Assembly: GCF_014873855.1 (NCBI RefSeq)
Contig: NZ_JADBEL010000004.1
Span: 62,001 to 126,000 of the forward strand
DNA: 64,000 nucleotides
Origin: Sporosarcina limicola
GTDB taxonomy: Bacteria; Bacillota; Bacilli; Bacillales_A; Planococcaceae
Direction: 5' to 3'
This document shows, one piece after another, positions 51,575-61,951 of this stretch. The notes under the pieces were generated by a model. That model had not been told where the DNA came from. It ran no database searches and saw only the letters and a program-made list of their open reading frames with translations. Each line of letters opens with the position of its first letter. Position 1 is the stretch's first letter. The position numbers were made by a program, and so were the translations under genes.

Positions 51575-52990
51575 GTGGAAGATCAAAAATTACTGAAAGT
51601 TTTAGGGAATAAGGATGTCCTCGCTCTTGCTTTTGGAGCAATGATTGGGTGGGGATGGGTGGTTACAGCTGGCTTTTGGATAACAGAAGCAGGTTCACTT
51701 GGAGCGATTTTAGCGTTTGCAATTGGTGGTATTCTCGTTATCCTTGTAGGACTTACTTACTCGGAATTAGCTGCAGCTCTTCCGCTAGCAGGGGGAGAAA
51801 TGTTTTATTCTTATAAGGCAATGGGAAGAGTGCCATCATTTATAACCACTTGGGCAATTGTTCTTGGGTACGTATCTGTAGTAGCTTTTGAAGCCGTTGC
51901 ACTTCCAACCGTTTTTGAATATTTAATACCGAATTATAGTGTAGGGTATTTATATACGATTGCAGGTTGGGATGTTAACTTAACTTGGGTAGCTGTCGGT
52001 GTAGTGGGTTCTATTCTGATTGCTTGGATAAATTACCATGGCATTAAGTTCACGAGTGTCATTATGACAATTCTTACATTAATAATTGTCATCGCAGGTG
52101 TTTTACTGGTGACGGGCAGTTCTATAACAGGAAATGTCGAAAATATGAAGCCGCTATTTGAAAAAGGAGCAGCGGGAGTAATGATTGTGTTAATCATGAC
52201 GCCATTTATGTTTGTAGGATTTAACGTGATTCCACAAGCAGCGGAAGAGATTAATCTTCCACGGAAAAGAATAGGACAATTATTAATATTTTCTGTCGTT
52301 TTGGCGATTTCATGGTATGTTGCCATTATCATCGGTGTGTCGCTCGTCTTGACGCCATCGGAAATAGCCGGATCTAACTTAGTAACAGCTGATGCGATGG
52401 GCAAAGCTTTCGGTGGCAGTCGTATGATGGCGAATATCCTTGTCTTAGGTGGAATAGGTGGCATATTGTCAAGTTGGATTGGTTTTTATGTCGGAGGAAG
52501 TCGTGCAATTTACGCACTTGCTAAAGCAGGTATGCTTCCTAAATCTTTGGGAGAGTTACATCCAAAGTACAAGACACCCCATAAAGCGATTCTGTTAATC
52601 GCAGTGTTGACTACATTGGCACCGTTATTTGGCAGGCCGGCACTTGTATGGTTAGTTGACGCGGGTGGACTTGCGTTGGTTGTTGCTTGGTTAATGGTAG
52701 CAATCTCATTTGTTATACTGCGTAAAAAGAGTCCTGATATGAAGAGGCCATTTCATCTTAAAGGTGGCACATTAATAGGCTGGCTCGCAATTATTATGTC
52801 TATCGGAATTTGTATTTTGTATTTACCGGGTATGCCGTCCGCGCTTATTTGGCCTCATGAATGGGCTATTATAATCGTTTGGTCGATTCTGGGTGTTGTA
52901 TTATATAAATATTCGATTGGTAAGTACGGAAAGAGCAATTCAGATAACCATATGCAAAGAGAAATTGATCGCATTCTTAAGGATGAATAA
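51575..52990 (+). CDS. APC-family amino acid permease
   Basis: A 471-residue carrier with about 12 membrane helices; GTG at 51575 follows GGAGGGTG. The first helix has LALAFGAMIGWGWVVTAGFW, the unwound Gly-rich binding segment of APC carriers, then LVGLTYSELAAALPLAGGEMFYSYKAMG and FMFVGFNVIPQAAEEINLPRKRIGQLL. Lying between the aminotransferase and the dehydrogenase, it probably imports their omega-amino acid substrate. Substrate inferred from position only. Confidence 0.85.
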   Translation: MEDQKLLKVLGNKDVLALAFGAMIGWGWVVTAGFWITEAGSLGAILAFAIGGILVILVGLTYSELAAALPLAGGEMFYSYKAMGRVPSFITTWAIVLGYVSVVAFEAVALPTVFEYLIPNYSVGYLYTIAGWDVNLTWVAVGVVGSILIAWINYHGIKFTSVIMTILTLIIVIAGVLLVTGSSITGNVENMKPLFEKGAAGVMIVLIMTPFMFVGFNVIPQAAEEINLPRKRIGQLLIFSVVLAISWYVAIIIGVSLVLTPSEIAGSNLVTADAMGKAFGGSRMMANILVLGGIGGILSSWIGFYVGGSRAIYALAKAGMLPKSLGELHPKYKTPHKAILLIAVLTTLAPLFGRPALVWLVDAGGLALVVAWLMVAISFVILRKKSPDMKRPFHLKGGTLIGWLAIIMSIGICILYLPGMPSALIWPHEWAIIIVWSILGVVLYKYSIGKYGKSNSDNHMQREIDRILKDE

Positions 52991-53033
52991 TGTAGTGATT
53001 TCGAACGACAATTGAAGTAGGAGGAAAATAAAA

Positions 53034-54464
53034 ATGACTGAATATTTAATGTATATAAATGGTGAATGGGTTGGGCAAGACCTCGATAAGTTGGAGGTTG
53101 TGAATCCGGCGAATGGCCAAATTGTTGGGACTGTTCCCATTGGTGGAGAAGCAGAAGCACATGAGGCTATCAATGCTGCATATATTGCTTTCCAAACATG
53201 GTCACAAACGACTGCTTATGAAAGAGCGGGGTATTTAAAGCGCTTACACCAACTTATAGTAGAAAACCTGGAAGAATTGGCTCAAGTAATGACCAGCGAA
53301 ATGGGTAAACCTATTAATGAATCAAGGGGAGAAGTGGCTTATGCCGCTACGTTCATTGAATGGTATGCAGAAGAGGCAAAACGTGTTTATGGTGAAACGG
53401 TGCCTTCACATACGAGAGAAAAACGTATGCAAGTATGGAAAAAGCCAGTCGGAGTTGTCGCAGCAATTACGCCGTGGAATTTCCCGGCAGCTATGTTGAC
53501 ACGTAAGATGGGACCTGCATTAGCAGCTGGATGTACGATTGTCATAAAACCATCTGGAGAAAGCCCGATATCAGCTGTTAAATTAGTAGAGCTGTGTGAA
53601 AAAGCTGGATTCCCTAAAGGGGTTGTTAACTTAGTGACCGGTTCTTCATCGCAAATAGGCAAAGCGATTATGGAAAATGACAAGGTTCGAAAAATTACGT
53701 TCACTGGATCTACTGAAGTTGGTAAAGTATTAATTCGACAAAGTGCGGATCAAGTTAAACGATTATCATTGGAGCTTGGTGGCCATGCACCGATTGTTAT
53801 TTTAGACGATGCGGATGTTGAGGTGGCTGTAAAAGGCGTTATGGCTTCTAAATTTAGAAATGCCGGTCAAACCTGTGTGTGTGCAAACCGAATTTATGTT
53901 CAATCAGGTATCCACGACGTGTTTTTAGAAAAGTTTGCTGAGGCTGCTAAGAAATTAAAAGTTGGAGATGGCATCAGCGAGGATATAGATATTGGGCCAC
54001 TCATTAATCGTAGTAGTGTAGACAAGGTATCTCGGCATGTTGAGGATGCATTATCGAAAGGTGCTTCTCTATTAGCTGGAGGTAAAGCGTTAACAGATGA
54101 GGGCGGAACCTTCTATGAGCCAACAGTACTTGGCGGGGTAAATCCATCAATGATCATCATGCAAGAAGAAACATTTGGTCCTGTTGCACCTGTTCAAAAA
54201 TTTGAAACAGTCGAAGAAGCCATTCAGCTTGCAAATGATACGCCATATGGTTTAGCTGCCTATGTCTTCACTCAAAGTGTTGCAAAAGGAACGCTGTTAA
54301 TTGAACAACTTAACTTTGGCATTATCGGGTGGAATGATGGGACTCCTTCCGCTGCGCAAGTACCTTTTGGTGGCATGAAAGAAAGTGGAATGGGCAAAGA
54401 AGGCGGCCACGAAGGAATGGATGCTTTCCTTGAGTCACAGTATGTGGCAATTGGAATGAATTAA
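53034..54464 (+). CDS. Succinate/glutarate semialdehyde dehydrogenase
   Basis: A 476-residue NAD(P)-dependent aldehyde dehydrogenase of the GabD type; ATG at 53034 follows TAGGAGG. Seen: ITPWNFPAAMLTRKMGPALAAGCTIVIKPS, FTGSTEVGK, the catalytic Glu in LSLELGGHAPIV, the catalytic Cys in RNAGQTCVCANR, EETFGPVAPV and PFGGMKESGMGKEGG. It oxidises succinate or glutarate semialdehyde. With the aminotransferase it completes amine-to-dicarboxylate conversion. A terminator follows. Confidence 0.88.
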   Translation: MTEYLMYINGEWVGQDLDKLEVVNPANGQIVGTVPIGGEAEAHEAINAAYIAFQTWSQTTAYERAGYLKRLHQLIVENLEELAQVMTSEMGKPINESRGEVAYAATFIEWYAEEAKRVYGETVPSHTREKRMQVWKKPVGVVAAITPWNFPAAMLTRKMGPALAAGCTIVIKPSGESPISAVKLVELCEKAGFPKGVVNLVTGSSSQIGKAIMENDKVRKITFTGSTEVGKVLIRQSADQVKRLSLELGGHAPIVILDDADVEVAVKGVMASKFRNAGQTCVCANRIYVQSGIHDVFLEKFAEAAKKLKVGDGISEDIDIGPLINRSSVDKVSRHVEDALSKGASLLAGGKALTDEGGTFYEPTVLGGVNPSMIIMQEETFGPVAPVQKFETVEEAIQLANDTPYGLAAYVFTQSVAKGTLLIEQLNFGIIGWNDGTPSAAQVPFGGMKESGMGKEGGHEGMDAFLESQYVAIGMN

Positions 54465-54561
54465 CTAGAAAAATCTATATTTGTGTAAGGGAAAGTCGGT
54501 TCCTTTTCATGTATCAGTACTGCTCATTGCGATGTATGAAAAATAGAATTTTTATGGAAGA

Positions 54562-54600
54562 AGTGACTAGCAATCCTATTGGAATTGCTGGTCACTCTTT
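54562..54600 (+). terminator. Intrinsic terminator
   Basis: AGTGACTAGCAAT pairs with ATTGCTGGTCACT, followed by CTTTTC. It ends the aminotransferase-permease-dehydrogenase operon. Confidence 0.78.
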
Positions 54601-54699
54601 TCATTGGGTAAGTAAGAATAGTATAAGTTAATAATTGAATTTTAATTCAATATTACGTATTATTAATATTATTTGATGAAAAAAGAATACCCGCCAAAA

Positions 54700-54766
54700 T
54701 TGAAAGCGCTTTAGTTTTTCAAAAATTTAAAATCTTATTGACTTCATAGTAAGAGCAGTGTAGTAT
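54700..54766 (+). promoter_or_regulatory. cre-like site and promoter of the ABC importer
   Basis: TTGAAAGCGCTTTAG (54700-54714) matches the cre core with two end mismatches. It is followed by TTGACT (54738-54743), 17 bases, TAGTAT (54761-54766). CcpA bound here would act just upstream of the promoter. This unit has no terminator leader. Confidence 0.65.
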
Positions 54767-54831
54767 AGCGAATAATTATTGATGAAACAGTAATTATTAT
54801 TAAAAGTATAAAAATCCAAGGAGGAAAAATA

Positions 54832-55848
54832 ATGAAGCTAAACTGGAAAAAGTATGCGGTTATTCTATTCAGTGTCATGCTAATTCTTGTAGCATGTGGA
54901 AAAGGTGAAGACAAAAATTCAACATCGCAGTCAGGTGGGAAAAACCCGTTAGAAAAAAACGAGGATACAAAGAAATATAAAATTGGCGTTACACAATACG
55001 TAGAGCACACATCTTTAAATTCTGCTTATGAGGGCTTTAAAAAAGCATTGGAAGATGCAGGTTTGGATGTGGAGTACGAGGTGCAAAACGCACAAAACGA
55101 TGCCAGCAACAACATGACAATTGCCAATAACCTTGTAAGTTCTGGTGTTGATTTGATTTTTGCCAATTCGACACCAAGTGCACAGGCGGTGGCCGGCGTA
55201 ACAACAGTAATACCAATCATTTTTACATCGGTGACGGATGCTGTCGGTGCTGATTTGGTTACTTCAGTGGAAAGTCCTGGAGGCAATGTGACGGGTACAA
55301 TCGATAATCATCCTGAGGCAATCCCGTCAACAATGAAGTTCTTGAAAGAAGAACTTGGTGCAAAAAATGTTGGAATGGTCTTCAACGCCGGCGAACAAAA
55401 TTCACGCGCTCAAGTGGATGCGGTGAAAGAACTATTAAAAGACATGGATATGACGGTAGTAGAAGCATCTGTTGCGACATCTGCGGATGTAAAACAGGCA
55501 GCTGAATCATTACTAGGTAGAGTAGATTCGATCTACATTATCACGGATAATACGGTCGTATCTGCACTTGAATCGGTTATTTCTGTCGCAAATGATAATA
55601 AGCTTCCGTTGATGGTTGGCGAATTTGACTCTGTTAAAAGTGGTGGTTTAGGTGCTTACGGGTTTGAATACTACGATATCGGTTATGAAGCGGGTCAAAT
55701 GGCTGTTAAAATCCTAAAGGGAGAAAGCAAGCCAGCTGATCTGCCTGTACAAATTCCTCAAAACCTGAGATTTATTATGAATAAAGATACGGCAAAGGCA
55801 ATCGGTCTTGAAATCAAGAATGAATGGAATGCTGAATTTACTGAATGA
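54832..55848 (+). CDS. ABC transporter substrate-binding lipoprotein (ABC_sub_bind/TrpX type)
   Basis: A 338-residue lipoprotein; ATG follows AAGGAGG. The signal peptide ends in Leu-Val-Ala-Cys (Cys at residue 22). The mature part has the ABC_sub_bind layout: YKIGVTQYVEHTSLNSAYEGFKKAL, QNDASNNMTIANNLVSSGVDLIFANSTPSAQAV, PIIFTSVTDAVGADLV, IYIITDNTVVSALESVI and GFEYYDIGYEAGQMAVKIL. Members bind aromatic amino acids or other small ligands. With the next two genes it forms an importer, perhaps for a compound used in this locus. Confidence 0.85.
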   Translation: MKLNWKKYAVILFSVMLILVACGKGEDKNSTSQSGGKNPLEKNEDTKKYKIGVTQYVEHTSLNSAYEGFKKALEDAGLDVEYEVQNAQNDASNNMTIANNLVSSGVDLIFANSTPSAQAVAGVTTVIPIIFTSVTDAVGADLVTSVESPGGNVTGTIDNHPEAIPSTMKFLKEELGAKNVGMVFNAGEQNSRAQVDAVKELLKDMDMTVVEASVATSADVKQAAESLLGRVDSIYIITDNTVVSALESVISVANDNKLPLMVGEFDSVKSGGLGAYGFEYYDIGYEAGQMAVKILKGESKPADLPVQIPQNLRFIMNKDTAKAIGLEIKNEWNAEFTE

Positions 55849-55864
55849 TAGGAGATGACTCTTT

Positions 55865-56917
55865 ATGTTTTCGGCTGTTTTTGGCTCTGTGGAGCAAGGA
55901 ATCATCTATGCAATTATGGCACTCGGAGTGTATTTATCATTTCGAGTGTTGGACTTTCCAGATTTAACGGTTGACGGAAGTTTTGTGACGGGAGCATCGG
56001 TTGCAGCAACGATGATTTTCTTCGGCTACAATCCGTTAGTAGCGACAATCGTGGCCATGGCACTTGGTTTTGTCGCTGGTTGCATTACAGGTCTCTTGCA
56101 TACAAAAGGAAAAATAAATGCCTTACTTGCAGGGATTTTGATGATGATAGCGCTCTATTCAATCAATTTACGGATCATGGGACTTACAACCGATAGTTCG
56201 GTGGGCCGTCCAACAATTCCATTATTCAATACGGAGTCACTATTTAGTAAGTTTCAAGTTTTTTGGAGTACGCTTGGGATTGATAAGACGATTAATCAGT
56301 TCCTCTCAAATTTAGGCATCGAATACTTGCCTTCTACATGGGGAACGCTTGTCATCATGATACTAATTACACTACTCATCAAATTTTTCGTAGATGGGTT
56401 CTTGAAAACGGAAGTCGGTCTTGCGATACGTGCAACTGGCGACAATAAAAAAATGATTCGAAGTTTCTCGGCGAATACGGATACACTCGTCATTATCGGA
56501 TTAGGATTTTCGAATGCATTGGTTGCATTCTCAGGTGCATTATTCGCTCAGTATTCGAAAGTTGCCGATATCGGCATGGGGATTGGGATGATTATCATCG
56601 GTCTTGCATCCGTTATAATCGGAGAAGCAATTTTTGGTACGAAAACGATTATGCGGACAACGCTTGCAGTTATTGCCGGGGCAATAATTTATCGAATTGT
56701 TCTTGGACTTGCTCTTCGCATCAATATACTCGACGTAGGGGATACGAAATTTATCACGGCTGTTATTGTCATATGCGCTCTGATTTTGCCACAGATTCTT
56801 GAGAAGCGGCGCGAGAAAAAACGGAAATCAAAGCGTCTTATGGAACGGTGGGCCGAGAAAGACCTTATGCTGAAAAAGGAGGCGACGGGTGTTGCTGAAG
56901 CTAAAACAAATCAATAA
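55865..56917 (+). CDS. ABC transporter permease (TrpY/branched-chain type)
   Basis: A 350-residue protein with eight to ten membrane helices; ATG at 55865 follows AGGAG. FPDLTVDGSFVTGASVAATMI, GFVAGCITGLLHTKGKINALLAGILMMIALYSINLRIMG, EVGLAIRATGDNKKMIRSFSANTD (coupling helix to the ATPase) and GMIIIGLASVIIGEAIFG mark it as a LivH-like permease. It ends in a basic tail. The ATPase gene overlaps its last 29 bases. Confidence 0.87.
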   Translation: MFSAVFGSVEQGIIYAIMALGVYLSFRVLDFPDLTVDGSFVTGASVAATMIFFGYNPLVATIVAMALGFVAGCITGLLHTKGKINALLAGILMMIALYSINLRIMGLTTDSSVGRPTIPLFNTESLFSKFQVFWSTLGIDKTINQFLSNLGIEYLPSTWGTLVIMILITLLIKFFVDGFLKTEVGLAIRATGDNKKMIRSFSANTDTLVIIGLGFSNALVAFSGALFAQYSKVADIGMGIGMIIIGLASVIIGEAIFGTKTIMRTTLAVIAGAIIYRIVLGLALRINILDVGDTKFITAVIVICALILPQILEKRREKKRKSKRLMERWAEKDLMLKKEATGVAEAKTNQ

Positions 56918-57689
56918 AATATTTAACGAAGCAACGCCAGATGAAAAAATTGCACTCGATGAAATTAACCTTCATTTGAAGCCAGGGGATTTCGTAACCG
57001 TCATCGGCAGTAATGGTGCGGGCAAGTCAACAATGATGAATATGATTTCGGGTGCACTTATCCCCGATTTTGGCAACATCGAAATTGCAGCTAAAGACGT
57101 CACGAGATTACCTGAATACAAACGTTCCTCGATGATTGGACGTGTGTTCCAAGATCCGATGGCCGGCACGGCACCTGCAATGACAATTGAAGAGAATTTG
57201 GCGTTAGCTTATTCCCGCAACAAGAAACGTGGCTTACGTAGAGGTGTAGATAAGAAGCGTAGGGGAATTTTTCAGGAGTCGCTTGAAACACTTCATTTGA
57301 ATCTTGAAAACCGACTGAATGCAAAAGTTGGAATGCTTTCCGGGGGAGAGCGTCAAGCACTGTCTTTGTTGATGGCTACTTTTACGCAGCCGGCCATTTT
57401 ACTACTCGATGAACATACAGCGGCCCTTGACCCAGCCCGTGCAGCATTGATTACGAACTTAACAAAAACGCTGGTTGCAAAAAATCAGTTGACGACACTC
57501 ATGGTCACACATAATATGCAACAGGCGCTGGACCTGGGGAACCGTCTCATTATGATGGATAAAGGCCAAATCATATTAGAAGTGGAAGCCGAAGAAAAGA
57601 ATAACCTAACGATTGAAAAGCTAATGGCTGAATTCCAGCGCATTCGTGGTGAAAAATTAACGAGTGACGCAGCATTATTAACTGTATAA
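56889..57689 (+). CDS. ABC transporter ATP-binding protein (TrpZ type)
   Basis: A 266-residue ATPase. GTG at 56889 (or the TTG right after) follows AAGGAGG and overlaps the permease gene. Walker A GSNGAGKST, the Q-loop region FQDPMAGTAPAMTIEENLAL, signature LSGGERQAL, Walker B ILLLDEHTAALDP and the switch His in MVTHNMQQAL are all intact. It powers the importer encoded by the two genes upstream. Confidence 0.9.
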   Translation: MLLKLKQINKIFNEATPDEKIALDEINLHLKPGDFVTVIGSNGAGKSTMMNMISGALIPDFGNIEIAAKDVTRLPEYKRSSMIGRVFQDPMAGTAPAMTIEENLALAYSRNKKRGLRRGVDKKRRGIFQESLETLHLNLENRLNAKVGMLSGGERQALSLLMATFTQPAILLLDEHTAALDPARAALITNLTKTLVAKNQLTTLMVTHNMQQALDLGNRLIMMDKGQIILEVEAEEKNNLTIEKLMAEFQRIRGEKLTSDAALLTV

Positions 57690-57796
57690 AAAAGTAAATA
57701 CCAATTTTTTATAGAACAGTATAATTTTCTAAAACAATATTGGAATAATAATATTCGTGAATATTATCATTATACTTCCTGAGTAAAATGTAGTAT

Positions 57797-57918
57797 GATT
57801 CTGTTGTAAACAGACTTGGTTTTCTCAGGGAGCTATGAATAATCATTCTTATGCTAGGCACTTGAATGGTTAAGAGCGAGTAGTGCAACCGACCATATTA
57901 AGCATGGTCGGTTTTTTT
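57797..57918 (+). promoter_or_regulatory. c-di-GMP-II riboswitch with terminator
   Basis: After a TATGAT box (57794-57799) the leader holds GGGAGCTATGAATAAT, GGCACTTGA (from 57857), and AGTAGTGCAACCGACC (57879-57894). These match the conserved core of the c-di-GMP-II class. The terminator ACCGACCAT / ATGGTCGGTTTTTTT (57888-57918) overlaps the aptamer 3' strand, so ligand state can decide termination. It precedes a GGDEF-EAL gene, giving a feedback loop. Confidence 0.88.
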
Positions 57919-57976
57919 GTGGGTAAAACGGATGGCGTATATAGGTAGTTAGGCCTGCATAACTCTAGGGCATAAA

Positions 57977-60112
57977 GTGAATGAAAGAATACAGGATGGA
58001 GTGAATGAAATCGACTATTCTATTGAACAAGAGTTAGCTGATGTTAAATATGCACTTGATAAGTCATCCATCGTTGCGATTACAGATCGACGTGGAACAA
58101 TCGTCAACGTAAACAAACAGTTTTGCAAGATATCTGGCTATTCTGAGGAAGAGTTACTAGGGGAGAACCATAGAATTCTCAATTCCGGATTTCATCCATC
58201 AGAATTTTTCAAAGAAATGTGGAAAACGATTGGATCAGGAAATATTTGGCGAGATGAAATTAAAAACCGTGCAAAAGATGGATCCTTTTACTGGGTGGAT
58301 ACGACAATTGTTCCTTCTTTAAATGAAAAAGGAAAAGCGCATCAATATGTTTCCATCCGCAATGACATTACTAATAGGATTGAAGCAGAGCAGAGATTAA
58401 GGGATAGTGAGGAACAATTTCGTTTAATCACAGAAAATACATCCGATTTGATTGGGGTTGTTGATGTGAATGGAGATTTCATTTATTTTTCACCTTCGTG
58501 TGAAACTGTACTAGGGTACAACCTAGAATTGATGAAAAATTCTACCATAACCGACTGGATTCATGAAGATGAGCGTATTTCAGTAGTGGATGAAATGAGA
58601 AAAATCATGGAAAAAGAAATGTTTTCTTCACAGATCGAGTTTCGTTTTCGTACGAGCAGAGGGGAATATATGGAGTGTGAAACTAAGATAAATCCAGTTT
58701 TTGATAACGCTGAATTAGTGCGTCAGTTTGTTTTTGTAGCACGGGATATTACGGAACGGAAAAAGTCAGAGCGAGTTATCCATCACCTTGCGTATCATGA
58801 TCCTTTGACAGATTTACCGAATCGGCGCCTTTTTTTCGATAGGCTGTTTAAAGAAGTGGAGAATGCAAAACAAACGAAGGAAAGTTTTACTGTAATGGTT
58901 TTAGATCTCGATCGGTTTAAATATATTAATGACTCGTGGGGCCATGAAATGGGCGATGTGATTTTGATTGAAACAGCCCGCCTTCTTAGGAAATCCCTTA
59001 GTGAATATGACCTTGTTTCTCGTCTTGGTGGTGATGAATTTACAATTCTTTTACCAAAAATATCAAATATTCTAGATGTGAAGCAAATTGCTGAAAAAAT
59101 TCTTGAATACTTTAAGATACCAATTGATATTTGGGGAAATAGTTATACAATGTCTTGCAGTATTGGGATTGCGATTTATCCTGAAAATGGAAAAGAAGCT
59201 GATGTGCTTTTTTCGAGAGCGGATGCTGCACTTTATAGTGTGAAAAAAAGTGGGCGAGGTGGTTATGCTTTATTTACCCGTGAAATGGAGATGCAATCAC
59301 TTGAACGCATATTGATGGAGAATGAATTAAGAAAAGCGATAGAACTAGAACAGTTTCATATCCATTACCAACCTAAAATAAGCTTTTTTCGTGAAGAAAT
59401 CAATGGGATGGAGGCGCTTGTTCGGTGGCAACACCCAGAGCTTGGTTTGATTTCGCCAGAGAGATTTATCCCGCTTGCTGAAGATAATGGGTTTATCATC
59501 CAGTTGGGAGAATGGGTGATGAGACGTTCATGTGCACAAAATAAGAAATGGCAGCAACAAGGACTTCCGTTTTTAAGAGTATCGGTAAATGTGTCTGTCA
59601 AACAGCTTATGGAGCCTGACTTTGTTACTAAAGTTGAAACGATATTAATGGAAACGGGTCTTGAGTCATGTTGGCTTGAAATTGAAGTGACTGAGAGTAC
59701 GTTTGTAGACGTAGATGATGCTACATCAATCTTGGAGGAAATAAGAAGTCTTGGGATTCGTATTTCCATTGATGATTTTGGAACGGGCTATAGTTCGTTT
59801 AGTTATTTAAAACAGTTACCTGTAGATACATTGAAAATCGATAGATCATTTATTGAAGATATCGATACGAATGAAGAAAGTAAGGCGATTGTCAAAGCTG
59901 TGCTTACAATAGCAGAAACACTGGGCATGGATGTCATTGCGGAAGGCGTGGAGACAAGAGAGCAACTTGCAGTGTTACATGAAGATGGTTGTAGTCAAGC
60001 ACAAGGATTTCTATTTAGCAAACCCCTTACTGAAGATGAATTCGAAGTCTATTTAAGAAATAGTCAACGATACATCTCGAAAAACGATGTGAAAAGCGAG
60101 GGATTTAATTGA
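57977..60112 (+). CDS. PAS-PAS-GGDEF-EAL cyclic-di-GMP enzyme
   Basis: A 711-residue cytoplasmic protein without membrane helices. PAS domains lie at about 20-135 ([18 protein letters not shown], with [16 protein letters not shown]) and 145-265. The GGDEF domain (275-435) has an intact SRLGGDEF site but no Arg in the usual RxxD inhibitory position (SEYD). The EAL domain (445-695) has [36 protein letters not shown] and EGVET, so both activities look possible. GTG at 57977 is used. It lies under the c-di-GMP-II riboswitch and is coupled to the next gene by a TTGA overlap. Confidence 0.9.
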   Translation: MNERIQDGVNEIDYSIEQELADVKYALDKSSIVAITDRRGTIVNVNKQFCKISGYSEEELLGENHRILNSGFHPSEFFKEMWKTIGSGNIWRDEIKNRAKDGSFYWVDTTIVPSLNEKGKAHQYVSIRNDITNRIEAEQRLRDSEEQFRLITENTSDLIGVVDVNGDFIYFSPSCETVLGYNLELMKNSTITDWIHEDERISVVDEMRKIMEKEMFSSQIEFRFRTSRGEYMECETKINPVFDNAELVRQFVFVARDITERKKSERVIHHLAYHDPLTDLPNRRLFFDRLFKEVENAKQTKESFTVMVLDLDRFKYINDSWGHEMGDVILIETARLLRKSLSEYDLVSRLGGDEFTILLPKISNILDVKQIAEKILEYFKIPIDIWGNSYTMSCSIGIAIYPENGKEADVLFSRADAALYSVKKSGRGGYALFTREMEMQSLERILMENELRKAIELEQFHIHYQPKISFFREEINGMEALVRWQHPELGLISPERFIPLAEDNGFIIQLGEWVMRRSCAQNKKWQQQGLPFLRVSVNVSVKQLMEPDFVTKVETILMETGLESCWLEIEVTESTFVDVDDATSILEEIRSLGIRISIDDFGTGYSSFSYLKQLPVDTLKIDRSFIEDIDTNEESKAIVKAVLTIAETLGMDVIAEGVETREQLAVLHEDGCSQAQGFLFSKPLTEDEFEVYLRNSQRYISKNDVKSEGFN

Positions 60113-61833
60113 ACTTATTCAGAAGAAAAGAAGAATTGTGGAAGCAGTATTTTACATACGGCAAGGTAACAAGTCTCGATGTCGAGGAACGTGCAAAAGA
60201 GAGTCTGACTTTTATGGGGATTGATGAGAATACTTTACGTAACGTAAGGGAAGCAGCATCAATTCTTGAAAAGTATAAAGATGAACTCGTTACAACATTT
60301 TATGATCAGATTATTTCTGTCAGCCACCTTCAAGAACTAATTGGTACGCATTCCACTGTTGACAAGCTTAAAAAGACAATGGAGCAGTATGTCGAACAAT
60401 TTCTAAAGGCAGAAGTGAATCAAAACTATGTTAAAAGCCGTATTGTGATTGGTAAAATACACAGTAAAATTAATTTATCTGCTGAGAGTTTCATGACGGC
60501 ACATCACTTGCTTCTTCAATTGATGACCACCATCTTAGTAGAGAAAATTAAAGGTCGACCTGAAAAATTGATCAGCTGTGTACTTGCAGTTCAGAAACTG
60601 GTAGCTTTTGATCAGCAGCTTATTGTAAGTGTGTATATGGAAGAAACATTTAAGCGTTATTTATTTGATATTTCGTATATGCTCGAATCAGTAACAGAAC
60701 TGGAAACAACCAGCGAACTTATTATGGGAATGGAAGAAATGATTGCAGAAAGCCATAGTGTGACATCTGCCGCACAGGAAGTGGGTGCATCTATTATGGA
60801 TGTGGCCAATCACTCGCTTAGAGTTGCTGAAAGTACTGATGAAGCAGTGCAAACAGCTGTAAAGAGTAAGGAAGTCATCAATGACGCGCTGGAGAATATT
60901 GAGCAGGTCGGTCAGGTATTTGAAGATGTGGCAAAACAAATTAGATATTTAAACGAGGAAATTGTCCAAACACATCAAGTTGTAGAAGTCATCCGGAAAA
61001 TCACCGATCAGACAAATCTACTAGCTTTAAATGCAAGTATTGAAGCTGCAAGAGCAGGTGTACACGGTAAAGGGTTCGCAATTGTTGCTTCGGAGGTACG
61101 AAAACTTGCCGAACATACGAGAAAGCAAACGAAGCAAATTAGTGGAAATATGAATTCGTTGCAACAAGTTTCCAAGCATGTCACAGAGCAAATGGAGAGT
61201 ACGAGATTATTGGTTGAACAAAGTGTAAAAGGAGCTGTCCTTGCAGACCAGGAGCTTGAAGCCATCACGACGAAAATGCAGGAAATCAATAATTCCACTG
61301 CTCAAATTGCGGCGATGACAAAAGAGCAGACCTCCGCTGTAATAGAAATTGCTGAGCGTAACTCGTTTATTTTGGATTTAGGGACAAACTCGCAAGAAAT
61401 TGCAAAGAAAACGGGGGAAATTATCTTCACGTTGAGTAAAAAGCTAGACGAATACCGGCTATCATTTTTACAAACAAATATACAATTGACAGATAAAGAC
61501 ATTATTCGAGTGGCGAAAACAGATCATCTTCTTTGGAAATGGAAAATATATAATATCCTTATCGGAGTCGAAACATTGGAGTCGGATCAGATAATTTCTT
61601 ACAAAGAGTGTAGATTAGGCAAGTGGTATTATGGTATGACAGATTTGCAAATAAAAAATAAAAAAGTCTATACCATGCTTGAAGCTCCGCATATGAAAGT
61701 TCATGAATTTGCTAGGCAAGCAGTTATGCACTACAATACGGGTCATATTGAAGCAGCACAGGAAACATTTAAGTTACTTCAAGGGGCGTCAAATACAGTC
61801 ATTCATTTACTTAATCAGCTTGAATCAGAATAA
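60109..61833 (+). CDS. Globin-coupled chemoreceptor (HemAT-like) with CZB domain
   Basis: A 574-residue soluble receptor; TTG at 60109 overlaps the previous stop. Residues 20-180 fit a sensor globin ([21 protein letters not shown]; proximal His in [12 protein letters not shown]). Residues 190-440 are the MCP module with the tip [40 protein letters not shown]. Residues about 455-560 form a chemoreceptor zinc-binding domain: [20 protein letters not shown] and [10 protein letters not shown] give the His, Cys and two further His ligands. Oxygen or redox sensing plus zinc sensing in one protein is uncommon among HemAT proteins I know. Confidence 0.85.
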   Translation: MNLFRRKEELWKQYFTYGKVTSLDVEERAKESLTFMGIDENTLRNVREAASILEKYKDELVTTFYDQIISVSHLQELIGTHSTVDKLKKTMEQYVEQFLKAEVNQNYVKSRIVIGKIHSKINLSAESFMTAHHLLLQLMTTILVEKIKGRPEKLISCVLAVQKLVAFDQQLIVSVYMEETFKRYLFDISYMLESVTELETTSELIMGMEEMIAESHSVTSAAQEVGASIMDVANHSLRVAESTDEAVQTAVKSKEVINDALENIEQVGQVFEDVAKQIRYLNEEIVQTHQVVEVIRKITDQTNLLALNASIEAARAGVHGKGFAIVASEVRKLAEHTRKQTKQISGNMNSLQQVSKHVTEQMESTRLLVEQSVKGAVLADQELEAITTKMQEINNSTAQIAAMTKEQTSAVIEIAERNSFILDLGTNSQEIAKKTGEIIFTLSKKLDEYRLSFLQTNIQLTDKDIIRVAKTDHLLWKWKIYNILIGVETLESDQIISYKECRLGKWYYGMTDLQIKNKKVYTMLEAPHMKVHEFARQAVMHYNTGHIEAAQETFKLLQGASNTVIHLLNQLESE

Positions 61834-61951
61834 ACGGTAGGGTAAGCGGTTACCTCGTATCGACATAACAATGAATTTAGATTTAAACGTGCCTGATTCA
61901 ACTAAAATCCCAATTTAACGAATAGCTCGATTCGATTATCCATGTCATTCG

